A DNA stretch of 64,000 nucleotides from Hevea brasiliensis (taxonomy: Eukaryota > Streptophyta > Magnoliopsida > Malpighiales > Euphorbiaceae), in the NCBI RefSeq assembly GCF_030052815.1, contig NC_079502.1, positions 36,076,050 through 36,140,049 of the forward strand, in the 5' to 3' direction. The notes beneath the pieces were generated by a model that had not been told where the DNA came from, did no database searches, and saw only the letters and a list, made by a program, of their open reading frames with translations. A program made the position numbers and the translations under genes. Below, piece after piece: positions 10,680 to 23,941 of this stretch. Numbering within the stretch: the first letter of the stretch is position 1; every line of letters begins with the position of its first letter.

Positions 10680-12034
10680 TTAATTCATAACTAATCAATT
10701 TCATTCTCTCCTTAACAAGGCACATCAATAGCATGGACTTTTCTATCTTTTTTTTTTTGTCCAAGCACTGCTCCTACAACATAGTCGCTTGCATTGCACA
10801 TAATTTTAAATGGAAGCACCCAATCTGGAGGTCACATTATAAGTGCCAAATTAATGCTTTCTTTATCCTAAAAAAAGAGGTGAGGTAATCTTCATTAAAA
10901 TTAAAGGTCACATTTTGATTTACTAAGTGTGTTAAAGGCTTAGCTATTTTAGAAAAATCTTTAATGAATCTACAATAGAAGCCTGCATGTCCCAAACTCC
11001 TTTAATTGATGTTATTGGTGGCATCTTCTCTGTAACTTCAAATTTGCCCTTGTCTACCTCGATGCCTTTTTCAAATACTAAGTGAACAACTATTATGCCC
11101 TCGCAAGCCATGAAGTGGCATTTTTCTCAATTAAGTACTAGGTTTGACTCTTCATATCTTTGCATCACTTTAGAAAGTTTAATTAGACATTCATCAAAAG
11201 TAGTGCCCCAGATAGAGAAATCATAAATTCTTCCATGATATTTTCAATAAAATTAGAAAATATAGCCATCATACATCTTTGAAAAGTAGTAAGGCATTAC
11301 ATAGACTAAATGGCATTCTCCTATAGGCAAAAGTGCAATAGGAATAAGTGAAAGTTGTCTTTTCTTAGTCTTTTAGGTGAATTGCGATTTGAAAAATTCC
11401 CGAGTACCCATCTAAGTAACAAAAATAAGAATGCTTAGCTAGTCTTTCAAGTATTTGGTCAATGAAAGGAAAAGAGAAATGATCTTTCCAAGTAGCACTA
11501 TTTAACTTCTTATAATCAATGCACATTCACCAATCGGTGACTGTCTTAGTACTAATTAGCTCACTCTTCTCATTCTTTATTACATTCATCCCACCCTTTT
11601 TAGGTACCACATACACCAGACTCACCCATTTACTATCAGAAATAGGGTAGATTACACTTGTATCTAATAGTTTTAAAATTTTATTTTTTACTACTTTTTT
11701 TCATTTTAGGGTTAAGTCTCCTTCGATGCTCAATTGTAGGTTTACTATTTTCCTCCATAAGTATTCTGTGCATATAAATGGAGGGGCTAATCCATTTTAG
11801 GTCAACTATTGTGCACCCTATGATCCTCTTATGGGTTTTCAATTCTCTTAATAATTTCTCCTCTTCTAAGTTAGTATTATTAACATTTATAATCATAGGA
11901 AAAGTAAAGTTTGGTCTAATAAATGCATACCTGAGGATGGAAGGAAGAGGTTTTAGTTCTACCTGGGGTGCTTGTTCCTTGATAATTGGTTTTGACATGG
12001 TTAGGGTTTGTTTTAACTCCTCCATTTTCAGCAC
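10680..12034 (-). pseudogene. pol: Athila/Tat-like gypsy reverse transcriptase relic
   Basis: Read on the reverse strand, this shows the linker before RT (open at 11681-12034, with LKPLPSILRYAF and TNLEEEKLLRELK). The RT core follows (VVPKKGGMNVIKNE, then CIDYKKLN), then NWEKCHF-type and GIEVDKGK motifs. The start of RNase H is last (PPDWVLPFKIMCNASDYVVG, near 10780-10850). These motifs are typical of the Athila/Tat branch of Ty3/gypsy. Several stops and frameshifts are present, and the FMDD-type active site reads FMISL. The relic stops at 12055, where LTR J is inserted. Confidence 0.82.
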
Positions 12035-12055
12035 TTGGGCTGATGGTAGTGGTGG

Positions 12056-12619
12056 TGTAACACCCCTTACCCGTCTACAATGTAGCCGAGCAAGGCATGT
12101 TACACCCTGTGCCAGAGCACCTTATCTTATCTTCTCGTATTACATTTCCTTTTTAATTAATTATAATTTTTATTAATTTAGGTTCACTTATTCAATCAGA
12201 AAAACTAACAGAGTTTTTTGTAATTTATTTACATTTTGACGAATTTCCACCTGTTTAAAATCTCAAGAATATAAATTCTTCACAATTTCAATACTTCATA
12301 TCAATAATCTAAAATTCACAAATTCATTCGTTCCATATATAAATAATATCATGCTCACATTCATAAATAAAACACTCAAATTGCATTAATTTACATAATT
12401 TACAAATAATTACATGAGTTCATAATCAACATGACAAATTTTAATGTCTGAATACAAAATACAAAATTTATGATGGAGCTTAGCGGGTCCTACCAAAATG
12501 CACTACAGAGGATGGTGACACCGGACTCAAGTGCAGATCTGGACTCCAAAAAAAATCCCAGTCTATGGTCTACTGAGCTTTCTCTCCTGGTCTCCAGTAC
12601 CTACGCATGGCAAAAAGCG
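12056..12619 (-). repeat. LTR J, terminal part (same family as element A)
   Basis: The reverse complement ends GGGGTGTTACA and matches the last about 560 bp of the element A LTR (18960-19523), including the GCTCGACTACA-type block. It interrupts the Athila relic after GGTGG (12051-12055, candidate target site). It is cut at 12619 by LTR H. The rest of J is not seen to the right within the window. Confidence 0.8.
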
Positions 12620-15600
12620 TGTCACACCTTACCCCTCCGTAAGGCATAACATGATCCCGTAGTATACCTAATGAATTACCGAACTTCTTCTACCGATAAC
12701 CCATTAAATATACTACAAGAGATTTTAAACCAATTTTCATTCGTTTTTAAAGTGGTGGAACATTTTGAACAGGGATTAAAACCTTTACTTGAAGTTAAGT
12801 CATAATCAAATTTTTAATTAATTTAAAATCTTTGCAATTTTTATAGAAAATTTGGCAAAGTGCCGTCTATAATTTGGGAAAACAATTCTTCAAAAACCTG
12901 TGAAAACACTTCCAATATATATAACTCAACCCCAAACTCCTATAATTTCAACTCAACTCAATTTCAACAACACAATCTTAGGCAATTCATTATAAAAAAA
13001 AAAATACTTTTCAAACATAAACTCAGGAATTTTCATAACTAGGGAATAACAATTTCATATTATAAGAATTTACATCGATCAACAACAAAATTTCAAAATT
13101 TTTTTTGCAACTGCTCATGTCTTATGTACATACATACAGTTACATATACATCGAAATAATAATTTACAAGGGCATAATTTATATACCCGATAGTAATACA
13201 AAAATTCTGATCACTTCAGTCCCAAGTAGCTTGCTCTGCTGGTTTATTTGTCTCTTTACCTGCGACAGCAATAAAAAGCTACTGCTGATCCATTGACTCA
13301 GTGGTGCACAACTTAAAGAAAATAATAAATTAAATAGCAAATAAATCACAATTGTTCAAATTAAATCAATTGAGATGTTAACACATATAAAATCATGCTT
13401 TATTTTTAAAGCTAGAAAATTTCTTAAAATAAATCAAATCACATAACTACTTCTTTTGAAATGTCACACAGCTTAATCATGACCCAATTATCCAATTCAT
13501 CCTAGTAGCCAAAGGCTAATGAGGAATACCAAGGCTAGCTAGCACAAATATATGAGTACTCATCCAATTCGTCCTCAACTTGCACACACCTCAATACTTC
13601 AGCCAGAGAAGGAATACAAAACTAATTCATCCCACTAGGCAAGCTAGTGAGGAACTCAAATATATAGTCATGAAACTGTGATTTCAAACCATTTCAATAA
13701 TTTTCCAAACCTCAAAATATCCATCAATTCACATACAATTTAATTTCCCAAAATTTGGGCTAACAGCATAAAATTCTTTGTCAACCAAATTATTCGATAT
13801 CCATGAAGTCATAAATAAATTTCATAAATTATTCAATTAAAAATTCAAATTGAAAATCAAATAGAAGTTAATTGTTGTGTACAAACCTCAAATGAGTCAC
13901 CTCTTGGCCTTGACTCACTTTTTCCTTATCTTTTCTAGTTTCTTTCCCCACTGAAATACATAATTTAAAGCATTTCAATATTCATTCAACTCATTTCCAT
14001 AATTAATCCAACACTTAAATGCATGCATACTAAATTTCTCTCACAATTTCCCCTCAAAGTTGAATTCTTTGTATGTGGTATGTTATGGTTACTATTCATT
14101 TAACCATTTAGTTAAAATGTTGACTTTTTCATACTAAATAGATATGCTAATTTTAATTATCCCCACATACCACATTTTGGGTCACAATTATGTTAGGCAT
14201 TGATTGCCAATTGCATTTCTAAGCTCCTTAGGAGAAATTGCAATTTTTCAGTTTTGGTCTCTAAAGTTTACTGTTCCATTGGCCTATTCTACAGTGGAAA
14301 TTTGGCCAACTTTCCTTCATCAAAGTTGTTCCTTAATGTGTTAACTTTAATTCAATTTTTGAATCACTCCATTTGGATTTTTGTAGCTCAAGTTATGGCC
14401 ATTTAACCAGAACTGGCCGGATTGGCCAAATTCCATATTTCTGGGTAAGTTTAGGGTTTTGGCAGTTTTAGTGAACCAACTTTGGTTGGCAATTTGATTT
14501 GGTTCTGGTCAGAATTTGAGTTTAGTTTCTCCATGAAAGTTGTTCTACTATGTCATAGATTTATAATGGTATAAAAATCAGGTCATTTAGACCTTTTTAC
14601 ACCAAGTTATGACCATTTGAACAAGTACTATTCATATGGTTAATTCTGTATAGTGGCAGGGTACCTAATCCGGATTTAACCTAATTTTTCACCCACTTGT
14701 GGTCGGTTTTAGGGCAGGATTTCCACATGAAAATTGTAGCATTATGACCCTATTTTCATAATAGAATTCAATTTATGGCCATTTAAGTGGACCATGGTCA
14801 GGCTATCTAGAATTGGACATTACACATTCATAATTTCATTTCAATTTCAATCATTCAATCCCACTCCTAACCACACCAATTTACCAATTCAAGCATCAAT
14901 TAGGTCAATTGGTATCAATTCACCAAATCCCCAAAATTTTCTCCCAAATTTCCAATTGTTAAGAACCCTAATTATGCAATTGCTACATTTCATAAAATCA
15001 AAGTGTATAAATCTCCTTAACGAACTCATTTAAACTTATTTACACCTTTAATTCCATTTAAAACATCATAAACCCTAGTCATGCTCAAGGTGGATGAATT
15101 TCATGAGGTCCCTTAACATGCTATTTTTGGTTCATTTTTAATAATTTCCAACTTAATTAAAGTGCCTAATCACAATTAGGAAGAGAAAAATGGAAAACTA
15201 CTACTAACCTCTTTGGTGGGCTTTCCAAAACCTTCACCACTCTACATCTTTTTACTCCCAAAATGGTAAGCAAGTTTCAAGGGTGAATTTTAGTGTTGCA
15301 ATTTAAGGAATATAAGGAAGGGAGCTAAGGGATTTCAAGCTTCTTCCCACCTTAACAATGGTGGAATGAGAGAAAGTGAGAGAGGGAAGAGAGAGATGAG
15401 AGACGGCAAGAAGAAGAAGAGAGTGATAATTACATTTTTTTTTTCTTTTCTTGTCATTTTATGTTAACATTATCCCAACATTTCATTTTTAAAATTTAAA
15501 ATTTATTACATCATGCTTGAGTAAGGATGATGTCATAATTCTTTTTACTTTTGAATTTCTTTCTTTTCCTTTTCATTTTCTTTCACTCACCTCTTCAATT

Positions 15601-15874
15601 TAAATCTATCTTTTATAATTTTAATTTCCTAGTTTTTAATGGACAATTAGCCCATAAATCACCTCTAAGGGTGAATTGACCAAATTGCCCCTTACCGGTC
15701 TAATCGGTTTTTCCAACAATGCTAAATTGCTTCCGGAATCTTGATTCAATTATTTGACATTGTTCTCAACTCTTTTCCACGGTTTTCACATTTCCCCTAG
15801 CTACGTAATAATTCTTAGGCCTGGGGTGTCACAATCTCCCACTCAAAAATAAGGCAGCGACTGATCTCGCAGTC
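12620..15874 (-). repeat. LTR H (reverse), interrupted by element A
   Basis: It starts TGTCACACCTTACCCC, the conserved end of the gypsy LTRs here. It follows the same order as solo LTR F: the CGACAGCA and GTGCACAAC region, the AGCCAGAGA region, then the block ending GGGTGTCACA...CTCGCAGTC. At 15875 the element A LTR begins, so the remaining start of H should lie beyond the window. No open frame has coding support. Confidence 0.8.
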
Positions 15875-18800
15875 TGTAATGCCCTCACTTTAGGTAGTCC
15901 ATACATTCTACTGCTCTGATCACTAATGTCTATTCGGACGGCTAGGATGTTTGAAAAAACACTTAAACTAGAGCGAGGAGTCATAAGAAGGGTAAGTAAA
16001 GATCGAAAAAAATTAAAGAAAAATAAAAGAAGTGAAGTGAAACTCGGTTAAATGAGCCGGGGCTACGGCAATGGGTGACCGTACTGAGAAGTGATTGTAA
16101 AGACAGTTGCCAATTCTAGACAAGTGAGGAAACTCTTTGAAATAAATAATGGGACTAAATTGAAGGATTTAGGAGGTCTAAATGACAATAAAAATGTCAA
16201 AAAAAATTCAAGAAAATTAAGTTAATCGGTACAGACAAATATAACCCGATAAGTCCAATGAAAGGCAATTTGGTCATTTCACCCTCAGTTAAATTTTGAC
16301 CTAAATTTCAACTAAAATGAGAGAGATTAAAATACATAAAATGAATTAAAACAATGAAATATGCAATGGAAATTGGGAAAAAGACAAAAGAAAAGGAAAA
16401 GAAAGAATTAAAATATAAATTCTAATTATGACATCATTAAAAATTTATACCCAATAGGAATTAGACAACCACATATATACATAGAGATAAATCCACTTAA
16501 TTAGTAAAAAAAGGCTCATCTTCTTCATTTTCTTCTTCATGGCCGATTCACCTTGCTAGAAAGGTCTCTCCATTTTTCATGCTTTAAGCTTGAAATTCCT
16601 CCTTTCTTCACACCAAAACTTTTAAGTGTCTTCACAAAAATTTGTCCCCACACCTTGGAGAATCTAGTGGCAGCCAAAAAGTGAAGGAAAATTTAAGTTT
16701 AGGCAATGTAAAGTTGAGCTCCAAAGAGGTTAGTCCAAATTTGCATGAAATTAAAAAGATTGCCTTGATTTTATGGAACTCTAGAATTCGACAGCCACGA
16801 ATTGAGTTGAGGTTTGATGATTTTGATGAAATTAATTGAGTCTATTAGTGTTCTTAATGAATATATATGATGATTAAGTTGATTGACATGTGTTTGCATG
16901 AGATTGTAAACTTTGAGTTAGGGTTTTGACCTAACTTTGGGACTTTTATGTTATGGCTTGAAATTAGCTTTGTTGAGATGATTTATTGACCATTAGAAGT
17001 GCCATGTATGTTAAATGAAGTTTGGGAGTTGGAGGAATTGAATTTGGGAGTGTTGATTTTCATGTAGGATTTTTGGACTTATGAGTCCAGTGTGATTTTT
17101 GAGCCATAAGTAGAGTTGTGTTGCTCCAATTGGCATAAGGCCAATTGTAGATGAAACTAGGGTCATAATGCCCAATTTTCCATGAAGAGACCATGCCCAA
17201 AAACTGTCCCTATCCTGGCCAAAAATTGGCTTGAATTCAGGTAACCAAAATCTGGACCTGGAAAAATGATCATATGAACAGTAATTATTCAATTGGCCAT
17301 AACTCCCTCTAGGAACGTTAGAATGATTTGATTTTTATACCATTGGAAAGGTTAGACATAGGAGCACAACTTTCATGAGGAACACAGAACCTAGATCAGC
17401 CTCTAACCAAATCAAATTGCTAGTAAAAATAAGGTCAATAAAACTGTCAAGAACCAAACTGCCCAGAATTTCTGGACTTAGGCTCACCCGACCAGTTTTG
17501 GCAAAAATGCCATAACTTGGTTCATAAAATTGAAAATGCAATGAAACCAATGCCACCATTTCCATAAGACATAAATCTAAAATATTGATGTTTTGACCAA
17601 AACCTAGAAACTAAGGGAACTAGGTCAATTGACTAGGTCAAGTTAGCATGTAAATTCTAGAAATTGCCTAAGTGACCACTTGAGCCCAAAACAGTTTTTA
17701 TAGCATATCTCCCAGTAGCAAACTCCAATTGGGATGAACCAAATTGTTCTGGAAACCTGAAGACAGGGCTCCAATTTTGATTTAGAAATTTGCCTCAAAT
17801 TTTGAGTGAAAGAACCCTAAACAGGGAGTCAAAGTCACTGACCTAAACCTGGAATCCTTAAGGCACAGGGCACATGAGTCCAAACCAGTTATTGGACTAT
17901 AACTCATCCTATATAACTTTAAAAAATTGTAATTATTAAATCTGAGTAATCCTAAGACATAGGGTAACAATTTCTATGTACAACATTAGGCCTAAAAGTG
18001 ACTGTAACATGTCCAATTAATTAGACAAAGATGGACTCCAGAATCTGCCTGAATATGGACCCAGAAAGAAACCATGAACCAATTGTGGTTATTTAACCAT
18101 AACTTGAGTTCTAAAACTCCAAATGGCATGATTCAAAAGGGAAAACAAAGACAAGACATATTAGAACAACTTCAATGAAGGAAGTGTGGCCAAACAGTGG
18201 CCCCATCTTAACTAATTTGCTAGATGAATTTAGGACACCAAATCTGGACCTTGAGAAAGGTTCATAAAATGACTTGGCATATAACATGGAATGAACTAAA
18301 ATAATTTTTTAAACATAAGAATAACATGAATACGCATGTAGTGGCATGAAAATGCTATGGAAATACTATTAGTACATACTATGAAATTATAAATACTTAA
18401 TAATTCTATTTTTCCCAAAGTACACCTAGACTTATTTATATAGCATGGATCGATTAGTATACCAATTAGGGACTGCAGATTACAATACTGCCCACATGAA
18501 TGATCATTGATAGACAACATATGTCTGATATGGTTATTCTAATGGCTTTATGCCTGTCCGTTGGCCACAGTGCCTATTATCATTACTTACTTTTTGCCTG
18601 CTCGCTGGCCTAGTGCCTGACATGACCGTGGTATACTTGATAGACATACGGATGTCTAACTAGTATACACCCGTGTATCCAGTCTTTATAGTCTGTCATA
18701 GATTACTTGGGCACAGATTTGTGTAATACACTTTAAATTTAAATAAGTACATGAAGAGAGTACTAATATGGGTATAATAAGATTGAATATGTAATATATG

Positions 18801-19056
18801 AATAAAAAGATCTCGATAAATATATGTAATTACTTCAAAATTTTAGTAAAATTTTATATGGAATAATTAGTTCAGTTATTAGTTATTTTTTTCAATTATT
18901 GCACCACTAAGCAGAAATGCTTAGCGCGATGGATTGTTTCCTCGCGTAAGTACAAGAGACCACCACCACCAGCCGCAATAGCAGTAGAACGCAGATAGAG
19001 AGTTGAACAAATTTGCTAGAGTGTCGGTAAGCTCATCAGTCATTTTGGTAGGGCTC

Positions 19057-19093
<37 letters not shown>

Positions 19094-19523
19094 AGATGTT
19101 GCATTTTGATTATTGTACATAAGTAAATGTTGTAAATTGTTCTGGGACATGTAATTAAATTTTTAGATTGCATTTAATTTGTACATTATTTTATGTAAAT
19201 ATTATATCAATGAAGTGAAATTTATTTCTTGAAAATTGATGTAAGCAATGAGAAATGATGTGATGAATGTATATATCAAATGGATATAAATTGTTTTTAC
19301 CAGGTAAATAAGGAAACCCACCATGCACTAATAAAACAGAGGAGACTCTGTCTGGGTCTCCATAAAAATGAAATAGAATAGAAAAAAAAATTCTACACGT
19401 AAGATAATATAATTAAATAGACATTAAATTAATATTGCACATGACAAGACAGGATAGGGTGCTCCGGCATGGAATGTAGCACACCTTGCTCGACTACACT
19501 GTAAACGGGTGAGGGGTGTTACA
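15875..19523 (+). repeat. Element A 5' LTR
   Basis: It begins TGTAATGCCCTCAC and ends GGGGTGTTACA, directly followed by a primer binding site. Most of it aligns with the 3' LTR (23942-25125 plus 33938-36357). One visible difference is a 47-bp block near 24806-24852 that is absent here at about 16733. No gene is seen; small open frames inside it have no coding support. Confidence 0.9.
19061..19090. repeat. (AT)15 microsatellite
   Basis: Fifteen uninterrupted AT units lie in the 5' LTR of element A, next to the segment that is inverted in the 3' LTR. Confidence 0.95.
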
Positions 19524-19528
19524 TTTAG

Positions 19529-19540
19529 TGGTATCAGAGC
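19529..19540 (+). other. Primer binding site of element A
   Basis: TGGTATCAGAGC, complementary to the 3' end of plant initiator tRNA-Met, lies 5 bp after the LTR end. It primes minus-strand DNA synthesis. Confidence 0.93.
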
Positions 19541-19767
19541 AAAGGCTTAGGCAGTCCTAGACCTAGATAGGTAGAAAGATATAGTGTGTATAACATACAT
19601 GAGCCCTTATTTAGGAGTTGAGGTGTCACTAATTCAGATCTATTCTCTTGTCTGTTTTATAGGATTGGTAGACCCAGATTCTACTCATTCCTATATACAC
19701 ATTGTACCCCTGTTGATAGAGGGATACAGATAGATGGGTCAGAAGAGGACATACTTGTCACTAACCC
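19541..19767 (+). pseudogene. Element A internal remnant: protease start
   Basis: The frame around 19665-19767 reads LVDPDSTHSYI and then EDILVTNP, matching the aspartic protease of element C (FDPGSTHSYV at about 53340). The usual Gly after the catalytic Asp region is Asp here. The frame continues without a break at 23682 once solo LTR K and one AACCC copy are set aside. Gag between the primer site and the protease has been deleted. Confidence 0.78.
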
Positions 19768-22700
19768 TGTCACACCCTACCCCTTAGTGAGATGTAACAT
19801 GATCCCGTAGTACATCTAATGAATTACTGTACTTCACCTACCGGCAACCCATTAAATATACTACAAGGGATTTTAAAATAATTTTTTTTTACTTTTTGAA
19901 AGTGGTAAGCTTTTATAGTAGGTATTAAAAATATTTACTTAAAGTTTAAAGACTAGTTAAAATTTTTATCCATTTTTATTTTTACACAAATTTTGAAAAA
20001 ATTCTGGCAGAGTGCCGGCTGTATTTTGAGAAAACCAAACTTAAAACCTACAAAGAAATACACTCCCAATGTTTTCAAAACAACCACAACACAAATCAGC
20101 ATCATTTCTCTCGACTCCATAATTAAAAACAATTCTCAATTCAATTTTCTTCAAAAATAATATTAAATAACTTCATTCATATTCCACTAAAGAAAAATTA
20201 ATTTACATTCATTACAAAACTCAAAAATAAGTTTGAACATTACAATAATTTGTATTTCATTACATACCAAAATAATATTACAAGAGTTTTGGTACAACTG
20301 CTCAAATAATTTACACACATATATTTACATGCATAATCAAAATCTAATATACAAGGGCATACCTATAATATACCTGAGGCTAGTCACAAGCAGTCTTCAA
20401 GGAGCAGCTGCAGGAATCTCACTCAACTGCTCTATCTCTACTCTAACCTGCGACAGCATACAAAGCTATCGCTGAGTGGTGAACTCAGTGGTGCACAACT
20501 ATAATTGAAAATGTAATACAATATACATTGACAATAATTATACCAAAAATTTTGGAATCTCGAAATTTAACCAATTTTCAAATGTCAAAATTTTCATTGC
20601 CAATAATAATAGTCACTTGTTAAAATAACCTTGATCAAAATTTCAATTTTTCAAATCACAACTGAACAATAAAAATAATTCCTACAATTATGGAAATAAA
20701 CAATTATTTTAACAAAATCGTTTATGCACAATCTCATTTAGAATCACAATTTCTTATCAATCAAAACCCATTCTTTATCTCACTGACTATGCAAGACTAA
20801 TCTAAAAGGGCCATCTTTGGGTTGATTCTATCTCTCTATGGTCGGGGAGGTCGAATTGGGATTCTAACTCCCTATGGTCTGGGAGGTCAAATCATCGTGC
20901 ACAGTACACAACACAATAATAAAACTTCCGACGGGACAATAACAATTACTTAGATCTAACCTCTAATAAGAGGAGGATCTAAGCTTGTGCACATACTATG
21001 ATATTTAAAACAAAACAAAGCTAACTCTATTGTCTCATCAAAAAATGATATAGACACAGGTAATAACCTAGTCAAGTATTAATAGTGAGATATAAAACCA
21101 TATCATGCATTTCTTTATCCTTTTTGTGAGCATAAATCACAACACAATATTAATTCAAGATCAATTCCAATATTCAACAATTTTTTTATGCTCATCACAA
21201 TCCAAAACAAAATTTTGTATTTTATTCATGCAAACTACCTGTCACAATTCAAAACATAATTTATCCAGTCCAAAACAATATTCAATAATTATTGAAATAA
21301 TATTTCACAAAACTAACTCATACTTGCTATACCAATTTTAATAATCATTGAAATAAATCCCATAATTGATAAACATAGTGCATAAGGAAAAATAGAATCA
21401 TTTAATTACATAAAATATTCAAAACAAATTCAATAAAAAACTAGTTGTGCACAAACCTCTTTTGTCTACTCAATTTACTCAAACTTTCGTTTTTCCTTTG
21501 AAGATCCCTTTCCAACTGAAACATATAAATTTAAAGTACTTCAGTATCCATTTCTAATACTTAAATTCCAACAATTTCTTTGCAGACTTATCCTACCTAT
21601 TATGGTTTATAAATTTTGAGTCTTTCACATTTTTGTGTATGGTGGCACTATTCATGTCAAAATGTTGACTTTTCTATACTTAATAGGTTTATTAGTTCTA
21701 ATTGCACCCATATACCATATTTTGGGTGTCAATTTTGTTGGCATTGATTGCCAATTCAATTTCTAAGTCTCCTAAGAGAAATTACAATTTTTCAGTTTTG
21801 GTCCCCTGTTTTCTACTATTCCATTAGTCTAGTTATTGTCAGAATTTGGCTAAGTTTCCTTATCAAAGTTGTTCCTTATTGTCTTAGCTTTAATTCCCTT
21901 TTTGAATCACTCCATTTGGATTTTTGTAGCCCAAGTTATGCCTATTTTTCTAAGGCTAGCCGGATTTGGTGTTACCCAGAATTATGGGCATTTTCTAGAT
22001 ATTGGCAGTTTTTGGTGTGCTGACTGCAGGTGAGTTTTTGGATAGGTGAAGGTCAAAATTTGGGTTTGTTTTCTTCATGAAAGTTGTAAGGATATGTCTC
22101 TGCTTTCCATCGGTATAAGATTCAGGTCATTTGGACCTTCCTAGACCAAGTTATAGTCATTTAAGTAACTACTGTTCATTTAGTCATTTTTGTACATGGT
22201 AGTGTGCCCAAATCTGGATTTGGCCTAATTGTTCACTATCCTAATGTCATTTTCTGGGCATGATTCCCACATGAAAAATGGTCCATTTTGTGTCTAGTTT
22301 CATTCTCAATTGACCTCACATCAATTAGGTTGGTAAATATTCATTTTTGGTCCCTGAAAGGGACCTAGGTCAAGCTACCAGAATATGAACACTAACCAAT
22401 CCGAATTGCAATTTGGTTCTATCAATTCACACATACCACAAATGGTCACAATTGACCATTTCTCAACTCAAGTAAGGTTATTTGCATCAATTAACCATTT
22501 TCTATCATTTTTCTCCCAAACCCTAAGTGCTAAGAACCCTAATTCACTAATTGTTACATCTCACTAAGTCAAAGCATATAAACATTGCCAATCAACTTAT
22601 GCAAGTTCTTGTACACCTTAAATTCAATCAAACTTAATCAATTCCTACCACATCTCAAGTTGGCTGAAATTCCATGGAATTCTATACATGTTATTTTTGT

Positions 22701-23676
22701 TTTCATTTTTAGCAATTTCTAACTTAATTCTTATGCTTAAACATGAATATAAAGAGAAATTTGGAAATAACTTCACTAACCTTATAGGAGGCTTACCTAA
22801 CTTCTTGTTTCTTCAATATTCTTCAAATTTTATCTTTCAAATCTTTTTCTTGAAGCTTAATTTGAGGATTTCTACAAGTTTTCTAAGGGATTTATGTGGT
22901 AATTTAGGGTTACAAAAGCTCAAAGTGAGCTTTAATGGAGGGAAGGAAAAGAAAAAATGAGAGAGAAGGGAGAGAATGGGTTCATGGCAAGAAGAAGAAG
23001 AAAGGGAAATAAAATGAATTTTCTTTTCTTTTAATTCTTACTGGTTCCTTTTTATGTTGCATTATCTCCCAATTTTCAAATTTTAAAAATTAATATTTAT
23101 TGTGTCATGGATGATGTCATAAACTTTTTTATTTTTGTTTTTTTACTTCTTTTTCATTTCTTTTTCATTTACATCTTCAATTTAAATCTACATTTCAAAA
23201 TTTTCATTTCTCAGATTTTATTGGACAGTTAGGTAAGGAGTCAGCTCTAGGGGTAAATTGACCAAATTCCCCCTCGCTTGTTCAATCCGGTTTGCAAGTT
23301 ATTCAATATTTCTTCTGGATCTCTGACCTAATTATTTGACCTGCTTAACAACTCTTTTTCGTGATTTTCTCTTTTCCACTGTGTTCGCAATAGTCCTAAG
23401 GACCACGGCGTCACATTTTCCAGTTTGAAATTTGAGTTTAGACTGACCTCGCAGTTATTTCCCGAGAAGGTCACCCATCACTGTGACTCCCGACTCATTT
23501 AACTTCTTATACTTTATTTTTCTCCTTTATACTTAACTATTTGACAATTACTAATTATTTGTATTCAGGGCTTATCTAGGTGTCTTAGATGTGGTTCTAA
23601 TTCTCTTAATTGTCTGGATCGACAACGGTCACCGGAATAGTAACATATACCAGGCTATACAAATTGGGGTGTTACA
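19768..23676 (-). mobile_element. Solo LTR K (gypsy), target duplication AACCC
   Basis: It starts TGTCACACCCTACCCC and ends GGGGTGTTACA. It is 3909 bp long and flanked by AACCC on both sides (19763-19767 and 23677-23681). There is no internal region, so it is a solo LTR left by recombination between the two LTRs of a full element. Its outer (U3) half matches solo LTR F, but its U5 half matches E1. It lies inside the protease frame of element A. Confidence 0.95.
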
Positions 23677-23681
23677 AACCC

Positions 23682-23941
23682 TTTAAGCCATAAGGTGATG
23701 GTAAATTATCAACTGAAAAAGATCACATTAAAGATAGTGGATAGAGATGAGAAGGAGACTATATATGAGATGAAAGAAGTTGGGCGCAGAACTGGTTGAG
23801 GATAAAATTGTACTACCAGATCTAGTGAGATAGACTAAGCATTATAACACGAAAAAGTGGAGAAGCAAGGAGATAGCAGTTTCTCAACTATTTACACAGA
23901 GTAAATTTCGAGGATGAAATTTTTATTTAGAGGGGGAGAAT
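23682..23941 (+). pseudogene. Element A internal remnant: rest of protease and pol end
   Basis: It continues the protease frame (LSHKVMVNYQLKKI to about 23795). It then passes into a short stretch with stops, possibly the chromodomain end because its last part (CAACTATTTACACAGAG) resembles the pol terminus in G1. Reverse transcriptase, RNase H and integrase are missing. A polypurine tract closes it. Confidence 0.65.
23929..23941 (+). other. Polypurine tract of element A
   Basis: AGAGGGGGAGAAT lies immediately before the 3' LTR start TGTAACTTCC at 23942. Confidence 0.85.

Noticed and set aside
11778..12176. A 132-codon forward frame
   Set aside because: It is antisense to the Athila-like RT relic and runs into LTR J.
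15820..15860. An apparent LTR end (GGGTGTCACA) followed by a polypurine-like TCTCCCACT
   Set aside because: Alignment with solo LTR F (59840-59890) shows that the same region is internal to the LTR (GCGTCACATTTT...CGCAGTC). H therefore continues to 15874, where element A is inserted.
16642..16839. A 65-codon frame in the A LTR, considered as a host gene
   Set aside because: It is partly conserved in the other LTR copy but interrupted there by the 47-bp block; no domain is recognised.
20820..20890. Short repeats in LTRs (also 37424-37495), considered as a CRISPR-like array
   Set aside because: There are only two units without unique spacers, inside a plant LTR.
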